DNA of 64,000 nucleotides from Streptomyces griseoluteus. Lineage in GTDB: Bacteria > Actinomycetota > Actinomycetes > Streptomycetales > Streptomycetaceae. The translations under genes were made by a program, and so were the position numbers. The stretch covers positions 62,001 to 126,000 of the forward strand of contig NZ_SRRU01000002.1 in the NCBI RefSeq assembly GCF_004784465.1, written 5' to 3'. Of the stretch, positions 19,873 to 27,045 are shown piece by piece (within the stretch, counting starts at the first letter, position 1; each line of letters opens with the position of its first letter). The notes beneath the pieces are model-generated. The model did no database searches, was not told where the DNA came from, and worked only from the letters and a program-made list of their open reading frames with translations.

Positions 19873-20853
19873 ATGCCGGAGATGCGCAAGCCCAAGTTTG
19901 ATGTCGCGCTTTCCTTTGCGAGCGAAGATCGACCGTACGTACAAAAAGTGGCTGCAGCCTTGAAGGATGCTGGCATCAGCGTGTTTTACGATAACTACGA
20001 ACAGGTTGCGCTCTGGGGTAAGGACTTGTACACGCACTTAGATAAAGTGTACCGGCAAGAATCCCGGTACTGCGTCCTCTTTGTATCCGAGCATTACGCC
20101 GAGAGAGTCTGGACCAATCACGAGCGACGCAGCGCTCAAGCTCGCGCAATCAGAGAAAACAGAGAGTATGTGCTACCTGCCCGCTTCGATGAAACTCCTA
20201 TCGACGGGCTACCTGACACCGTGGGATATCTCGACATATCCAACATGAGGCCGAAGGAATTCGCCCGCCTGGTGAGGGAGAAAGTTGGGTCAAAATATTC
20301 CAAGCCAGGATTCCCGAGGAGAGTAGACCGCCTTTGGGCGGCAATGAATATTCCAAAAAGCGACAAGGAGGGGCGTGAACGCGTACACGCAATCGCCTAC
20401 AGCTTCTACAATGCCCTCAGGAAGATGACTCCTGCCGAGCGAAGTGCTGTTGCTGGAGTCCTCCTTTTCGGATGTGATGCGGAGCTGCCGGGTGGGGTAC
20501 ACATCTCATTGGACCTTCTTTCGCGCATGCTTCAGCAATCTAAAGACGAGCTGCTGGATAATCTAGCGGCTGTCCGCTCGCTCAATGTAAAGGTGAAGGT
20601 ACGAGAGAGTTTTCTAGACATCTCACACGGGGAACTCGCACCGGAAGATAAGGACCTTCTACTGAGCTACTGGTCGAGGAGCGCCCCATGGGACGATGAT
20701 GCAACAACAGTCGTAACAAATGCCGTACGATGCGCCTCCGACCACTTCTGTATGGACCACGGCGTTAAGGTGGTGGCTGCGCTCGATTTCAGCAGGCTTG
20801 CCAAGTCTAGCCTCGACCTGCTTGCAAAAGATCCAAATGACGGCGTTGACTGA
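19873..20853 (+). CDS. TIR-domain protein (candidate NAD-cleaving defence effector)
   Basis: A 326-residue protein. Residues 8-140 form a TIR domain: KFDVALSFASEDRPYVQKVA (box 1), the GISVFYDNYEQVALWGKDL segment, then VLFVSEHYAERVWTNHERR, where Trp80 and Glu84 sit at the place of the catalytic glutamate of NAD-hydrolysing TIRs. The remaining 185 residues are mostly helical with no family I can name; they could sense an infection or a nucleotide signal. Codon use is relaxed compared with flanking genes. No ribosome binding site is present, but TACTAT is six bases upstream. It is convergent with the HIT gene. NAD cleavage or cyclic-ADP-ribose-type signalling is inference from the family. Confidence 0.85.
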   Translation: MPEMRKPKFDVALSFASEDRPYVQKVAAALKDAGISVFYDNYEQVALWGKDLYTHLDKVYRQESRYCVLFVSEHYAERVWTNHERRSAQARAIRENREYVLPARFDETPIDGLPDTVGYLDISNMRPKEFARLVREKVGSKYSKPGFPRRVDRLWAAMNIPKSDKEGRERVHAIAYSFYNALRKMTPAERSAVAGVLLFGCDAELPGGVHISLDLLSRMLQQSKDELLDNLAAVRSLNVKVKVRESFLDISHGELAPEDKDLLLSYWSRSAPWDDDATTVVTNAVRCASDHFCMDHGVKVVAALDFSRLAKSSLDLLAKDPNDGVD

Positions 20854-20966
20854 TCGCCGATCGGTTCACTCGCGTACGCGGTCGGTGGCGTTTCAATGGG
20901 CGATTCAAGTGTTGGCAGGTACGATAAAATTCCGTTGCATTAATCAGCGGTCTCACTGATACGACT

Positions 20967-21401
20967 TCAGTGGATGCTCTTTCGGATTCTCTCAGCCAGA
21001 GTGGCTCTTTTTGATTCACTCCAGGGGGTACTTTCGGGCCAAAAGTCACCCATTTGGTCGCCGTCCCATCGAGGGACCAAATGGATATGAAGATGGAATA
21101 CCGTTTGCGTCGCCGCGGTGCCAGCTGAATTAATAAGATTCAGCCCATCGGGAGAAAGTGCCGTCTTTAGAGCCTGCGCTACGACCAAAGATGCCGCCAT
21201 TACGGGCTCCAAAGAGCGTGTATCCGCATGCCATAGATCGGTGATGTGTAGCTTCGGAATGATCAGCGTGTGCCCTGTCGTGGCAGGAGAAAGCGGAAGG
21301 AAAGCGAGTACTTCCGGCGTTTCGTAAACGCGATCTGCCGGGGATCGTCCTTCGGCGATCTCGCAGAAAGGGCACGTGGACCCACGGCCATCCGAAACCA
21401 T
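20967..21401 (-). CDS. HIT-family nucleotide hydrolase/transferase
   Basis: A 144-residue histidine-triad protein with the motif His103-Leu-His105-Ile-His107 (FHLHIHLVPRW) and an N-terminal CPFCEIA Cys pair (Cys10, Cys13) as in zinc-bearing HIT proteins. Family members hydrolyse or transfer nucleoside phosphates such as Ap4A, AMP-lysine or AMP-phosphoramidates. GGAGG lies seven bases before the ATG. It is transcribed divergently, 85 bases apart, from the ThsB-like TIR gene and lies tail to tail with the other TIR gene. Trimming or degrading a TIR-made nucleotide signal is a reasonable inference. An unrelated housekeeping HIT role cannot be excluded. Confidence 0.88.
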   Translation of the reverse strand: MVSDGRGSTCPFCEIAEGRSPADRVYETPEVLAFLPLSPATTGHTLIIPKLHITDLWHADTRSLEPVMAASLVVAQALKTALSPDGLNLINSAGTAATQTVFHLHIHLVPRWDGDQMGDFWPESTPWSESKRATLAERIRKSIH

Positions 21402-21486
21402 GAGTGAACCTCCGTTCGATGGCTTGTCTTGGCGTCAAGGACTCTTGTACCCTGCTGGCGCTTCGTGTACGCAAGGGGAGGGTTAC

Positions 21487-21978
21487 ATGGCGCGCAACGT
21501 CTTCTACAGCTTCCACTATGTCCCGGATAATTGGCGGGCAGCCCAGGTAAGGAACATGGGGGTCCTGGAGGGAAATCGTCCTGCTTCGGACAATGACTGG
21601 GAGCAGGTTAAGAGGGGTGGCGATTCCGCTATTAGAAACTGGATTGATTCGCAGCTTCGCGGTCGATCCTGCACGGTTGTTCTGATCGGAAGCAGAACCG
21701 CGGGGCGGAAGTGGATCAAGTATGAAATTGAGAAGTCGTGGAGGGACGGAAAGGGCGTGCTAGGCATTTACATCCACAACCTGCTCGACCGTGGGGGCCG
21801 TCAGTCCATTAAGGGTAGAAATCCGTTCAGTGATTACACGATCGGCGGCGTTAATATGTCGTCCATCGTCAAGGCATACGATCCACCCTTCACTTCGAGC
21901 CAGTACGTATACGGTCACATCAGAAACAACTTCGCGGACTGGGTGGAAGAGGCGGTCGAAATCCGCGCGAAGTACTGA
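21487..21978 (+). CDS. ThsB-like TIR protein (DUF1863/MTH538 type)
   Basis: A 163-residue single-domain protein with the layout of the Thoeris TIR component ThsB. It opens with NVFYSFHYVPDNWRAAQVRN, continues with a WEQVKRGGDSAIRNWIDSQL helix and the strand TVVLIGSRTAGRKWIKYEIEKS, where Trp76 and Glu80 mark the active site, and ends with GVLGIYIHNLLDR. In Thoeris this protein senses phage and makes an ADP-ribose-type messenger. The start at 21487 follows AAGGGGAGG; an upstream in-frame ATG lies inside the divergent promoter region. There is no ThsA (SIR2-SLOG) gene nearby. Instead a small membrane protein is encoded tail to tail, sharing a terminator. Function is inferred by family. Confidence 0.85.
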   Translation: MARNVFYSFHYVPDNWRAAQVRNMGVLEGNRPASDNDWEQVKRGGDSAIRNWIDSQLRGRSCTVVLIGSRTAGRKWIKYEIEKSWRDGKGVLGIYIHNLLDRGGRQSIKGRNPFSDYTIGGVNMSSIVKAYDPPFTSSQYVYGHIRNNFADWVEEAVEIRAKY

Positions 21979-21987
21979 GTTTCGCTC

Positions 21988-22025
21988 GGCAGGTTCCACT
22001 TCCTTCTTTGGAGGGAGGACCTGCC
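21988..22025. terminator. Bidirectional hairpin between ThsB-like and membrane protein genes
   Basis: GGCAGGT (21988-21994) pairs with ACCTGCC (22019-22025). The inner part is also partly complementary. It overlaps the stop codon of the minus-strand gene and serves both convergent genes. Confidence 0.6.
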
Positions 22026-22471
22026 TAAGTGGTGTGAATACCCTTCACTGCGGCGCCAATTGCAAAAGCGCTAGCCACCAGGAAAAGTACTCCGTAGAAG
22101 TTAGCCATGGTATGAGAGCGGATCACTTTTCCCCAAGGGACCTGTTGGTGGTAGAGGGAAATGTTCATCGAGAACGGTTCAATGGAAGGATCTGATTTCC
22201 GCACGTCATCGTACAGCTTTCTGAACAGCCGTTCCTGACGTAGATAGTAGCTGTCAAGTAGCCAGAACCCCACGATGGGGATCATTCCCGTTGTGGCAAT
22301 TTTCCAGCTCAAATTGTTGGCCGCAAGACCGAAGAAGATGCCCGCCACCGTCATGGTCCATCCTTTGATCAGGAAGGATCCGTTTGCGAGCCGTGTAACA
22401 ACGGCTTGTATCAGTTCAAGGTGCTTGATCTCTTCTGCGCTAATCGTTCCCGAACTGGGCGGTGTGGGCAT
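22025..22471 (-). CDS. Small three-helix membrane protein, candidate TIR-system effector
   Basis: A 148-residue protein with predicted membrane helices at about 37-53, 57-75 and 123-143. Between helices 2 and 3 lies the strongly patterned segment DSYYLRQERLFRKLYDDVR and a soluble stretch to residue 118. The N-terminal EEIKHLELIQAVVTRLAN is amphipathic. I recognise this as a family of small membrane proteins seen beside TIR/DUF1863 genes, similar in style to SLATT or two-TM effectors of nucleotide-signal systems. That recognition is from memory and should be searched. It ends tail to tail with the ThsB-like gene. A plausible role is membrane disruption when the TIR product binds. Confidence 0.75.
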   Translation of the reverse strand: MPTPPSSGTISAEEIKHLELIQAVVTRLANGSFLIKGWTMTVAGIFFGLAANNLSWKIATTGMIPIVGFWLLDSYYLRQERLFRKLYDDVRKSDPSIEPFSMNISLYHQQVPWGKVIRSHTMANFYGVLFLVASAFAIGAAVKGIHTT

Positions 22472-22844
22472 GCTTCTGCTCCGCGAAGGAAGTTGGGCGG
22501 GGTACCTGGTGTCAAGCTCATATGGTGCCAGACCGCAGGTTTTCGAGGTAGGTCGGCGCAGCGGGTTTGATCGGTGGCCTGCCCGGTATGGGGTCGAGCG
22601 TGATCAGGGGGCCGTACGCTGGTCGGCAACTCGGGCAGGCTCTGGGCCTGGCTCTGCCCGCCTGTATGTAGCGCGCCGCCGGGTGCGGCCAGCCGGGGCG
22701 CAGACACGAGGCAGGCCGCACCGCAGAGGCGGCGCGCGCCCGCGCCGTGCGCGGGTCTTGATGGAGTAAAGGAAGTTGTATCGCGATGCCAGCGCTAGAA
22801 CGGCTGCGCGACGGAGGCTGCCGGAGTGCTCGCCGCCGTGGCCA
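22472..22844. other. Intergenic stretch with possible gene remnants
   Basis: About 370 bases. A 67-codon frame on the minus strand (22518-22721, GTG start) has a CPSC pair and a proline-rich middle, ending TYLENLRSGTI, and could be the tail of a decayed protein. I cannot name it. The plus strand shows no convincing coding. Base composition returns to high G+C here, unlike the TIR genes. Confidence 0.3.
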
Positions 22845-23666
22845 TCAGACGCTGATGCCAGCAGGGGCCCTCCCCACGGCTAGTAGATGCGAACTAGCAG
22901 CCAGCAACTCTGGGTACGGTTCGGCCATTCGGGCCGCCTCCATGGCAGACGCAATCAGCCCATCTGTTGGTCCTTCGCCCGGCTGCTGCTCCGCCGCCTT
23001 CACCAGCGACCACGCGGGGCCCTCGATTCCGAAGACCTGCACGTCGGTCAGGCCGGACGCCAGCAACTCCGAAGCCAGCTCCTCAGCCCTGTGGAAGTAG
23101 CTCAGGGTGAATCCGCGTACTCCGTCATAAACAGCCGTCTCAAGAATCTTGGCGACGGAGTCACGGATGCGCTCCTTGTGGAGGTGGGCGTAAGTCACGT
23201 GCTCAAAGAGCGAGGCGTACCGGTTGATGGCGGCTGCTACAACCAAGCCGCGCGGCTTCACTACGCGCTGGGCTTCACCCAGTGCAGTACGCCGGTCCTC
23301 AGGGTTGGGCAGGTGATATAGCGGCCCGAGAAGCTGCACAACATCGAAACTGTCGTCCGGCTCACTCAGGTCGCGAGCGTCTCCCACTACTGCTGAGCAC
23401 ACGGTTGACGCTGTCTCGACATGACGGGGGACCGGGTCTACCAGCGTTACGTCATAGCCGTCTTTCACTAGCCATTCAGCATGAATTCCGGTCCCCCCGC
23501 CCACGTCGAGCACGCGGGCCGGCGCAGGGGCAAGAAACCGTCGGAGAAGCTCTTGCGTCCTGGCCAGCTCCATCCGTCCGTCTGCCGATGTGCGCAGGCG
23601 GTCGTCCTCGTTCACCGTTTCGCCGTAGAACCGCATCACGGAGGGGGCCAATTCGAGATTCGACAT
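22845..23666 (-). CDS. Class I SAM-dependent methyltransferase
   Basis: A 273-residue cytosolic methyltransferase. Motif I is RVLDVGGGTGIHAEWL (about residues 50-65), the acidic strand-2 end is VTLVDPVPRH and motif IV is FDVVQLLGPLYHLP. The later part (HLHKERIRDSVAKILE onward) provides a substrate lid. The YHLPNPEDR and LGEAQRVVKPRGLVV segments are typical of small-molecule methyltransferases of the UbiE/Methyltransf_11 kind. It is monocistronic on the minus strand and divergent from the integrase remnant 14 bases away. It may be cargo of the island; there is no clue to the substrate. Confidence 0.88.
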   Translation of the reverse strand: MSNLELAPSVMRFYGETVNEDDRLRTSADGRMELARTQELLRRFLAPAPARVLDVGGGTGIHAEWLVKDGYDVTLVDPVPRHVETASTVCSAVVGDARDLSEPDDSFDVVQLLGPLYHLPNPEDRRTALGEAQRVVKPRGLVVAAAINRYASLFEHVTYAHLHKERIRDSVAKILETAVYDGVRGFTLSYFHRAEELASELLASGLTDVQVFGIEGPAWSLVKAAEQQPGEGPTDGLIASAMEAARMAEPYPELLAASSHLLAVGRAPAGISV

Positions 23667-23680
23667 GGTCGCAGTATCGT

Positions 23681-23877
23681 GTGCACCGGTGGACCACTAG
23701 CGGCGAGCACGGCATCGGGAAGCGCTGGCAGATGCGCTACCGGGACCTGTCCGGCAAGCAGTGCAAGGAGAACTTCGCAAAGAAGACCGCTGCGGACTCC
23801 CGTGCCGCCAAGGTGACGGCAGAGCTTGATGACGGCACCTTCGTGAACCGGGAGTTGGGAGCACCTACTCCGTCGAG
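23681..23877 (+). pseudogene. Truncated tyrosine-recombinase (phage-type integrase) N-terminus
   Basis: A stretch of about 65 codons reads GKRWQMRYRDLSGKQCKENF and AKKTAADSRAAKVTAELDDG, the N-terminal AP2-like DNA-binding segment of actinobacterial integrases (usual form GKRWQVRYRDLDGKQ..., ADARAAEVKADL). After GAPTPSRTAV the similarity stops. The core-binding and catalytic domains with the Arg-His-Arg-Tyr residues are absent. The frame stays open to 24016, but with unrelated sequence. A GTG at 23681 could be the original start. It is a relic of the element that brought in the island, or of a deletion inside it. Confidence 0.7.
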
Positions 23878-24051
23878 AACCGCGGTGATCCGGGGGTGTC
23901 TGCTGTCGTTGATGTCAGGCGTGGATGTCGGCATGCCCTTCGATGCCTGTGGTCGGTCGTATCGCTCGTTCGGGTGCGCACCTCGTGCGGGTTCTCATCC
24001 ACATATCCAACATTGACCTCGCGATATGTCTCCTGGGGAAGGCGAAAGAAG

Positions 24052-24348
24052 ATGTCGACGTACGTCGCCTTGCTGAGCTGGACCGATCAAGGGGTCCGAA
24101 ACTACAAGGACACCGCGAAGCGCGCCGAGACCTTCGGCTCAGCGGTACAGAACCTCGGGGCGAAGCTCCTGAGTATCTACTGGACCGTCGGTCCCTACGA
24201 CCTCGTGGCCATCGTCGAGGCGCCCGACGACGAAACTGCCACTGCAGCACTCCTGCAGCTCGGTGGGGTGGGCAACGTCCGTTCCACGACTCTGCGGGCC
24301 TTCGATCGGGAGGAGATGGAGCGCATCATCGCCAAGGCGGCTGGCTGA
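24052..24348 (+). CDS. GYD-domain protein
   Basis: A 98-residue protein with the GYD-domain pattern: YVALLSWTDQGVRNYKDTAKR at the start, a central SIYWTVGPYDLVAIVEAPDDETA and LQLGGVGNVRSTTLRAF near the end. The fold is ferredoxin-like (dimeric alpha-beta barrel). The family has no settled biochemical role. GGGGAAGG and AAAGAAG precede the ATG at 24052; an upstream in-frame ATG at 23896 would extend into the integrase remnant and was rejected. It is the last clearly intact gene on the island side. Codon use is high-G+C, like the core genome. Confidence 0.82.
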   Translation: MSTYVALLSWTDQGVRNYKDTAKRAETFGSAVQNLGAKLLSIYWTVGPYDLVAIVEAPDDETATAALLQLGGVGNVRSTTLRAFDREEMERIIAKAAG

Positions 24349-24547
24349 CGATCTCTGACCACGTCGCATAGTGGGCTCTGGGCGGCCATGGCGCGATCGC
24401 CCCTTCGTCCCGAAGCAACTTGGGCGGGCGCCTGGTCTTGGGCTGATGTGCCGCCCACCTGCGCTGATGATCCGCCGGCGTCCGCGCTCGTCCGCCGATG
24501 TACGTCGGCGTTGTCACGCAGTTGGACCCTCACCCCGCGACCCCGAC

Positions 24548-24778
24548 TCACTTCTCGCGGCGCTTGCTCGCCCTCTTCTTCAGCTCGGCCTGGCCACGCT
24601 TCGTCCAGTCACCTTGGTGGAGGTAGCAACGCGACGTGCCTTTCATCGTCTTGTTGCGGCAGCTGCCTCGATCCGACTGCGCAGCTGAGGGAGTCAGCCG
24701 AACACCCCGTTGGGGTGGGCGCCTCTTCGGGCGCCCGGGGTCACTCCTCGACGAACAGATCCTCGGCATAGGTGGCAC
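24548..24778 (-). CDS. Possible small Cys/His basic protein (uncertain)
   Basis: The C-terminal half of this 76-codon frame reads SCRNKTMKGTSRCYLHQGDW then TKRGQAELKKRASKRREK: a Cys-x9-Cys-x2-His pattern followed by a strongly basic tail, like small zinc-finger-type proteins of actinobacteria. The N-terminal half has poor codon bias and overlaps the 3' end of the Rpn gene, so the true start is probably an internal GTG (near 24703) or the gene is decayed. Listed at low confidence because the motif looks coding. Confidence 0.25.
   Translation of the reverse strand: MPPMPRICSSRSDPGRPKRRPPQRGVRLTPSAAQSDRGSCRNKTMKGTSRCYLHQGDWTKRGQAELKKRASKRREK
24703..24736. terminator. Two tandem hairpins downstream of the Rpn gene
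   Basis: CACCCC-GTT-GGGGTG (24703-24717) and GGGCGCC (24717-24723) pairing with GGCGCCC (24730-24736) across a TCTTCG loop. Both lie just after the minus-strand stop at 24741. Confidence 0.5.
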
Positions 24779-25649
24779 GTACGGCCCGCTGTGCCCACAG
24801 CTCGAGTTGGTCCGCGTCCTCGCAGGTGGTCACCCGCTCGGCGACGTGCTCGGGGACAGGGATACCGCGCCATTCCAGCACGCGCAGCACCATCTCCGCC
24901 TTGGCCTGAGTCCGGCCTTGTTCGCGGCCCTCCTCCAGGCCCTGCTCGCGCCCCTCCTCCCGTACCTGTTCCGCCAGCGGGTGTCGCCAGAAGTACTGGA
25001 TCGCGGTCATCAGGTCCCTCCACATCTGCTTCGCCTGGGGATCGGCCAGGCACGAGTCGACGAACTGCACGAAGACCGCGGCGCTGTCCGGGTCGATGGT
25101 CTTCAGGGCGGTGGCGAGTGATTCCAGTATGGGCGCGGCCTGCGGTCCGCGTCCGTGTGTCATGGCGGAAAGCACCGCGAGGGGTACGTCCTGCTCCGCC
25201 TGCCGCTCGTCCGTGATCACCGGGACGTTGTCGGGGCCCAGCACCAGAGGCCGGACGGTCAGCGAGTGCCAGCCGGGAAAGCTGAGGCGGATGGGCTGGG
25301 CGGCCCAGCGGGCGGTCGCGCTGTTCTGGGTGATGACGATGAGGACGGGTTCGCAGCGGTACTTCTCGTACAGGTACGACAGGTAGTACGGCCAACTGCC
25401 CCGCTTGCGGTCGTCCACCTTGCCCTGGGACTCGACCACGAGGAGATACGTGCCCTCGTCCGTCTCCGCGCGCAGCAGCGTGTCCACGCGGCGCTCGACC
25501 GGCTCGATCTCGGTGAGATCGACGTTCAGCGCGGCGATCTCGTGCGGTTCGGGGAACGGTACGTGCAGCACCCGCTGCAACGCCCGCGTCAGCAGGGCCG
25601 GGTCCTTCTGGAAGATACGGTGCAGCGCCTCGTGCGACGAGCCGACCAT
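24741..25649 (-). CDS. Rpn-family PD-(D/E)xK nuclease / YhgA-like transposase relative
   Basis: A 302-residue protein of the recombination-promoting nuclease (RpnA/YhgA-like, formerly putative transposase_31) family. The nuclease core lies at about residues 45-80: RVDTLLRAETDEGTYLLVVESQGKVDD, with the ESQ variant of the ExK motif. PYYLSYLYEKYRCEPVLIVITQ follows. Near the C-terminus, EQVREEGREQGLEEGREQG is a charged helix typical of these proteins. AAGGAG lies five bases before the ATG at 25649. It stands alone at the island edge, divergent from a sugar transporter operon. Family members cut DNA and have been linked to recombination and to phage defence; which applies here is unknown. Confidence 0.85.
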   Translation of the reverse strand: MVGSSHEALHRIFQKDPALLTRALQRVLHVPFPEPHEIAALNVDLTEIEPVERRVDTLLRAETDEGTYLLVVESQGKVDDRKRGSWPYYLSYLYEKYRCEPVLIVITQNSATARWAAQPIRLSFPGWHSLTVRPLVLGPDNVPVITDERQAEQDVPLAVLSAMTHGRGPQAAPILESLATALKTIDPDSAAVFVQFVDSCLADPQAKQMWRDLMTAIQYFWRHPLAEQVREEGREQGLEEGREQGRTQAKAEMVLRVLEWRGIPVPEHVAERVTTCEDADQLELWAQRAVRATYAEDLFVEE

Positions 25650-25799
25650 CAGCTCTCCTTTCGTACGACAGGCACAACGAGCCACCTCACGAAAGGTCGC
25701 CCCCAGGGGTGACACACCGTCGCAACGCCCTCTTCGTACTCGTCCCGCATCGTTGATCGCCGGGCCGGGCATCGATGACGGAAGCGAGGAGGTGCTCAG

Positions 25800-27045
25800 A
25801 TGGCGGTCAGTCGCAGGGGACTGTTGGGTGCGGGGGCGAGCGTCGGGTTGCTGGCAGCCTGCGGGGGCAACACCGGGCGCGGGAACGACGGGGGTGGTAC
25901 CAGGCTGACGCAGTGGTACCACCAGTACGGCGAGGCCGGGACCGAGCAGGCCGTCAAGCGGTACGCCGCCGGGTACGACAAGGCCGACGTCGACGTGCAG
26001 TGGCGCCCCGGGGACTACGACCGGCAGACCGCCGCCGCGCTGCTCACCGACTCCGGGCCGGACGTGTTCGAGGGGAGCCCGACGCTCGACCAGATCCAGG
26101 GCGGCCAGGTCGTCGATCTGACCGACCTGCTGGACGGGGTGAAGGACGACTTCAACCCGGCCGTGCTGACGCCCAAGACGTACGACGGCAGGATCTGGGG
26201 CATCCCGCAGGTCATCGACATGCAGATGCTCTACTACCGCAAGAGCCTGCTGAAGGCCGCCGGTGTCGAGCCGCCCACCACCCTGGACGCCCTCATCGAC
26301 GCCGCCAAGCGGCTCACCACCGCCAAGGTCAAGGGACTCTTCCTCGGCAACGACGGCGGCGCGGGCGTACTCTCCGGAACCCCCCCTCAACGCGGCCGGA
26401 CTCCAGCTCGTCACCGACGGCGGCAAGGTCGGCTTCGACGATCCCGCTGCCGCCCGCACCCTCGGCAAACTCCACCACCTGTACGCCGACAAGTCCCTCC
26501 TTCTCGGCGCCCCCACCGACTGGTCGGACCCCGCCGCCTTCCTCCAGGGGCTCACCGCCATGCAGTGGTCGGGCCTCTGGGCGCTGCCCCGGATCAGCAA
26601 GGAACTCGGCGACGACTTCGGGGTGCTGCCCTTCCCGGAGGACGGACCGCACGGCGCCCCCGCAGTGCCCGTAGGCGCGTACGGCTCAGCGGTCAGCGCG
26701 CGCAGCCGGTACCGGGCGGCCGCCAAGGAGTACGTGAAGTGGCTGTGGGTCGAACGCACCGACTACCAGGAGGACTTCTCCCTCTCCTACGGCTTCCACA
26801 TACCGGCCCGCATCTCCCTCGCCCGCAAGGCGGCCAGGCTGAGGTCCGGCCCCGCCGCCGACGCCGTCCGCTTCACCACCGAACACGGCCACGCACAGTC
26901 CCTGTTGTGGACCCCCGCGAACCAGACGGCCTACCAGGACGCCCTGGTGCGGATCATCAAGGGCGGCGCCAACCCGGAGAGCGAAGTGCGGGCCGTCGTA
27001 CGGAAGGTGAGTGCCGAACTCGACCGGGTGAAGAAGAAGCGGTGA
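25800..27045 (+). pseudogene. Sugar ABC transporter substrate-binding lipoprotein, frameshifted at a C7 run
   Basis: An extracellular solute-binding lipoprotein (family 1). It starts with a twin-arginine-like signal and lipobox (SRRGLLGAGASVGLLAAC, lipidated Cys21). The body runs in one frame to GNDGGAGVLSGTP near 26385 and continues in the next frame from PLNAAGLQLVTDGGKVGFDD to VRKVSAELDRVKKKR. The switch falls on seven C residues (26380-26386); six would restore one reading frame of about 414 codons. So this is a one-base insertion, either real or a base-calling slip. GAGGAGG precedes the ATG. The stop overlaps the permease start (GTGA), so the operon architecture is intact. Confidence 0.85.

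Larger units (their letters stand above)
19398..24740. mobile_element. Accessory genomic island carrying TIR-type defence genes
   Basis: Between the ppdK terminator and the Rpn nuclease gene the base composition is visibly lower in G+C. Codons with A/T third positions become common, and gene content changes from housekeeping to TIR proteins, a HIT hydrolase, a small membrane protein, a methyltransferase and a truncated tyrosine integrase (23681-23877). These are the usual marks of horizontal acquisition. I found no convincing flanking direct repeats or tRNA target, so the ends are approximate. Confidence 0.55.

Noticed and set aside
21487..21978. Calling this locus a standard Thoeris system
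   Set aside because: The ThsB-like gene is present, but neither a SIR2-SLOG ThsA nor a TM-macro partner is encoded in the window, so only ThsB-like is justified.
23878..24016. Continuation of the integrase gene to 24016
   Set aside because: The frame remains open, but the sequence after GAPTPSRTAV shows no integrase core-binding or catalytic similarity.
24195..24551. Minus-strand frame across the GYD gene
   Set aside because: Antisense to a recognised gene. The translation is Arg/Gln-rich without motif or ribosome binding site.
19290..24740. Flanking attachment-site repeats for the island
   Set aside because: Comparison by eye of the edges (around 19400-19700 against 23680-24740) gave no direct repeat long enough to be convincing.
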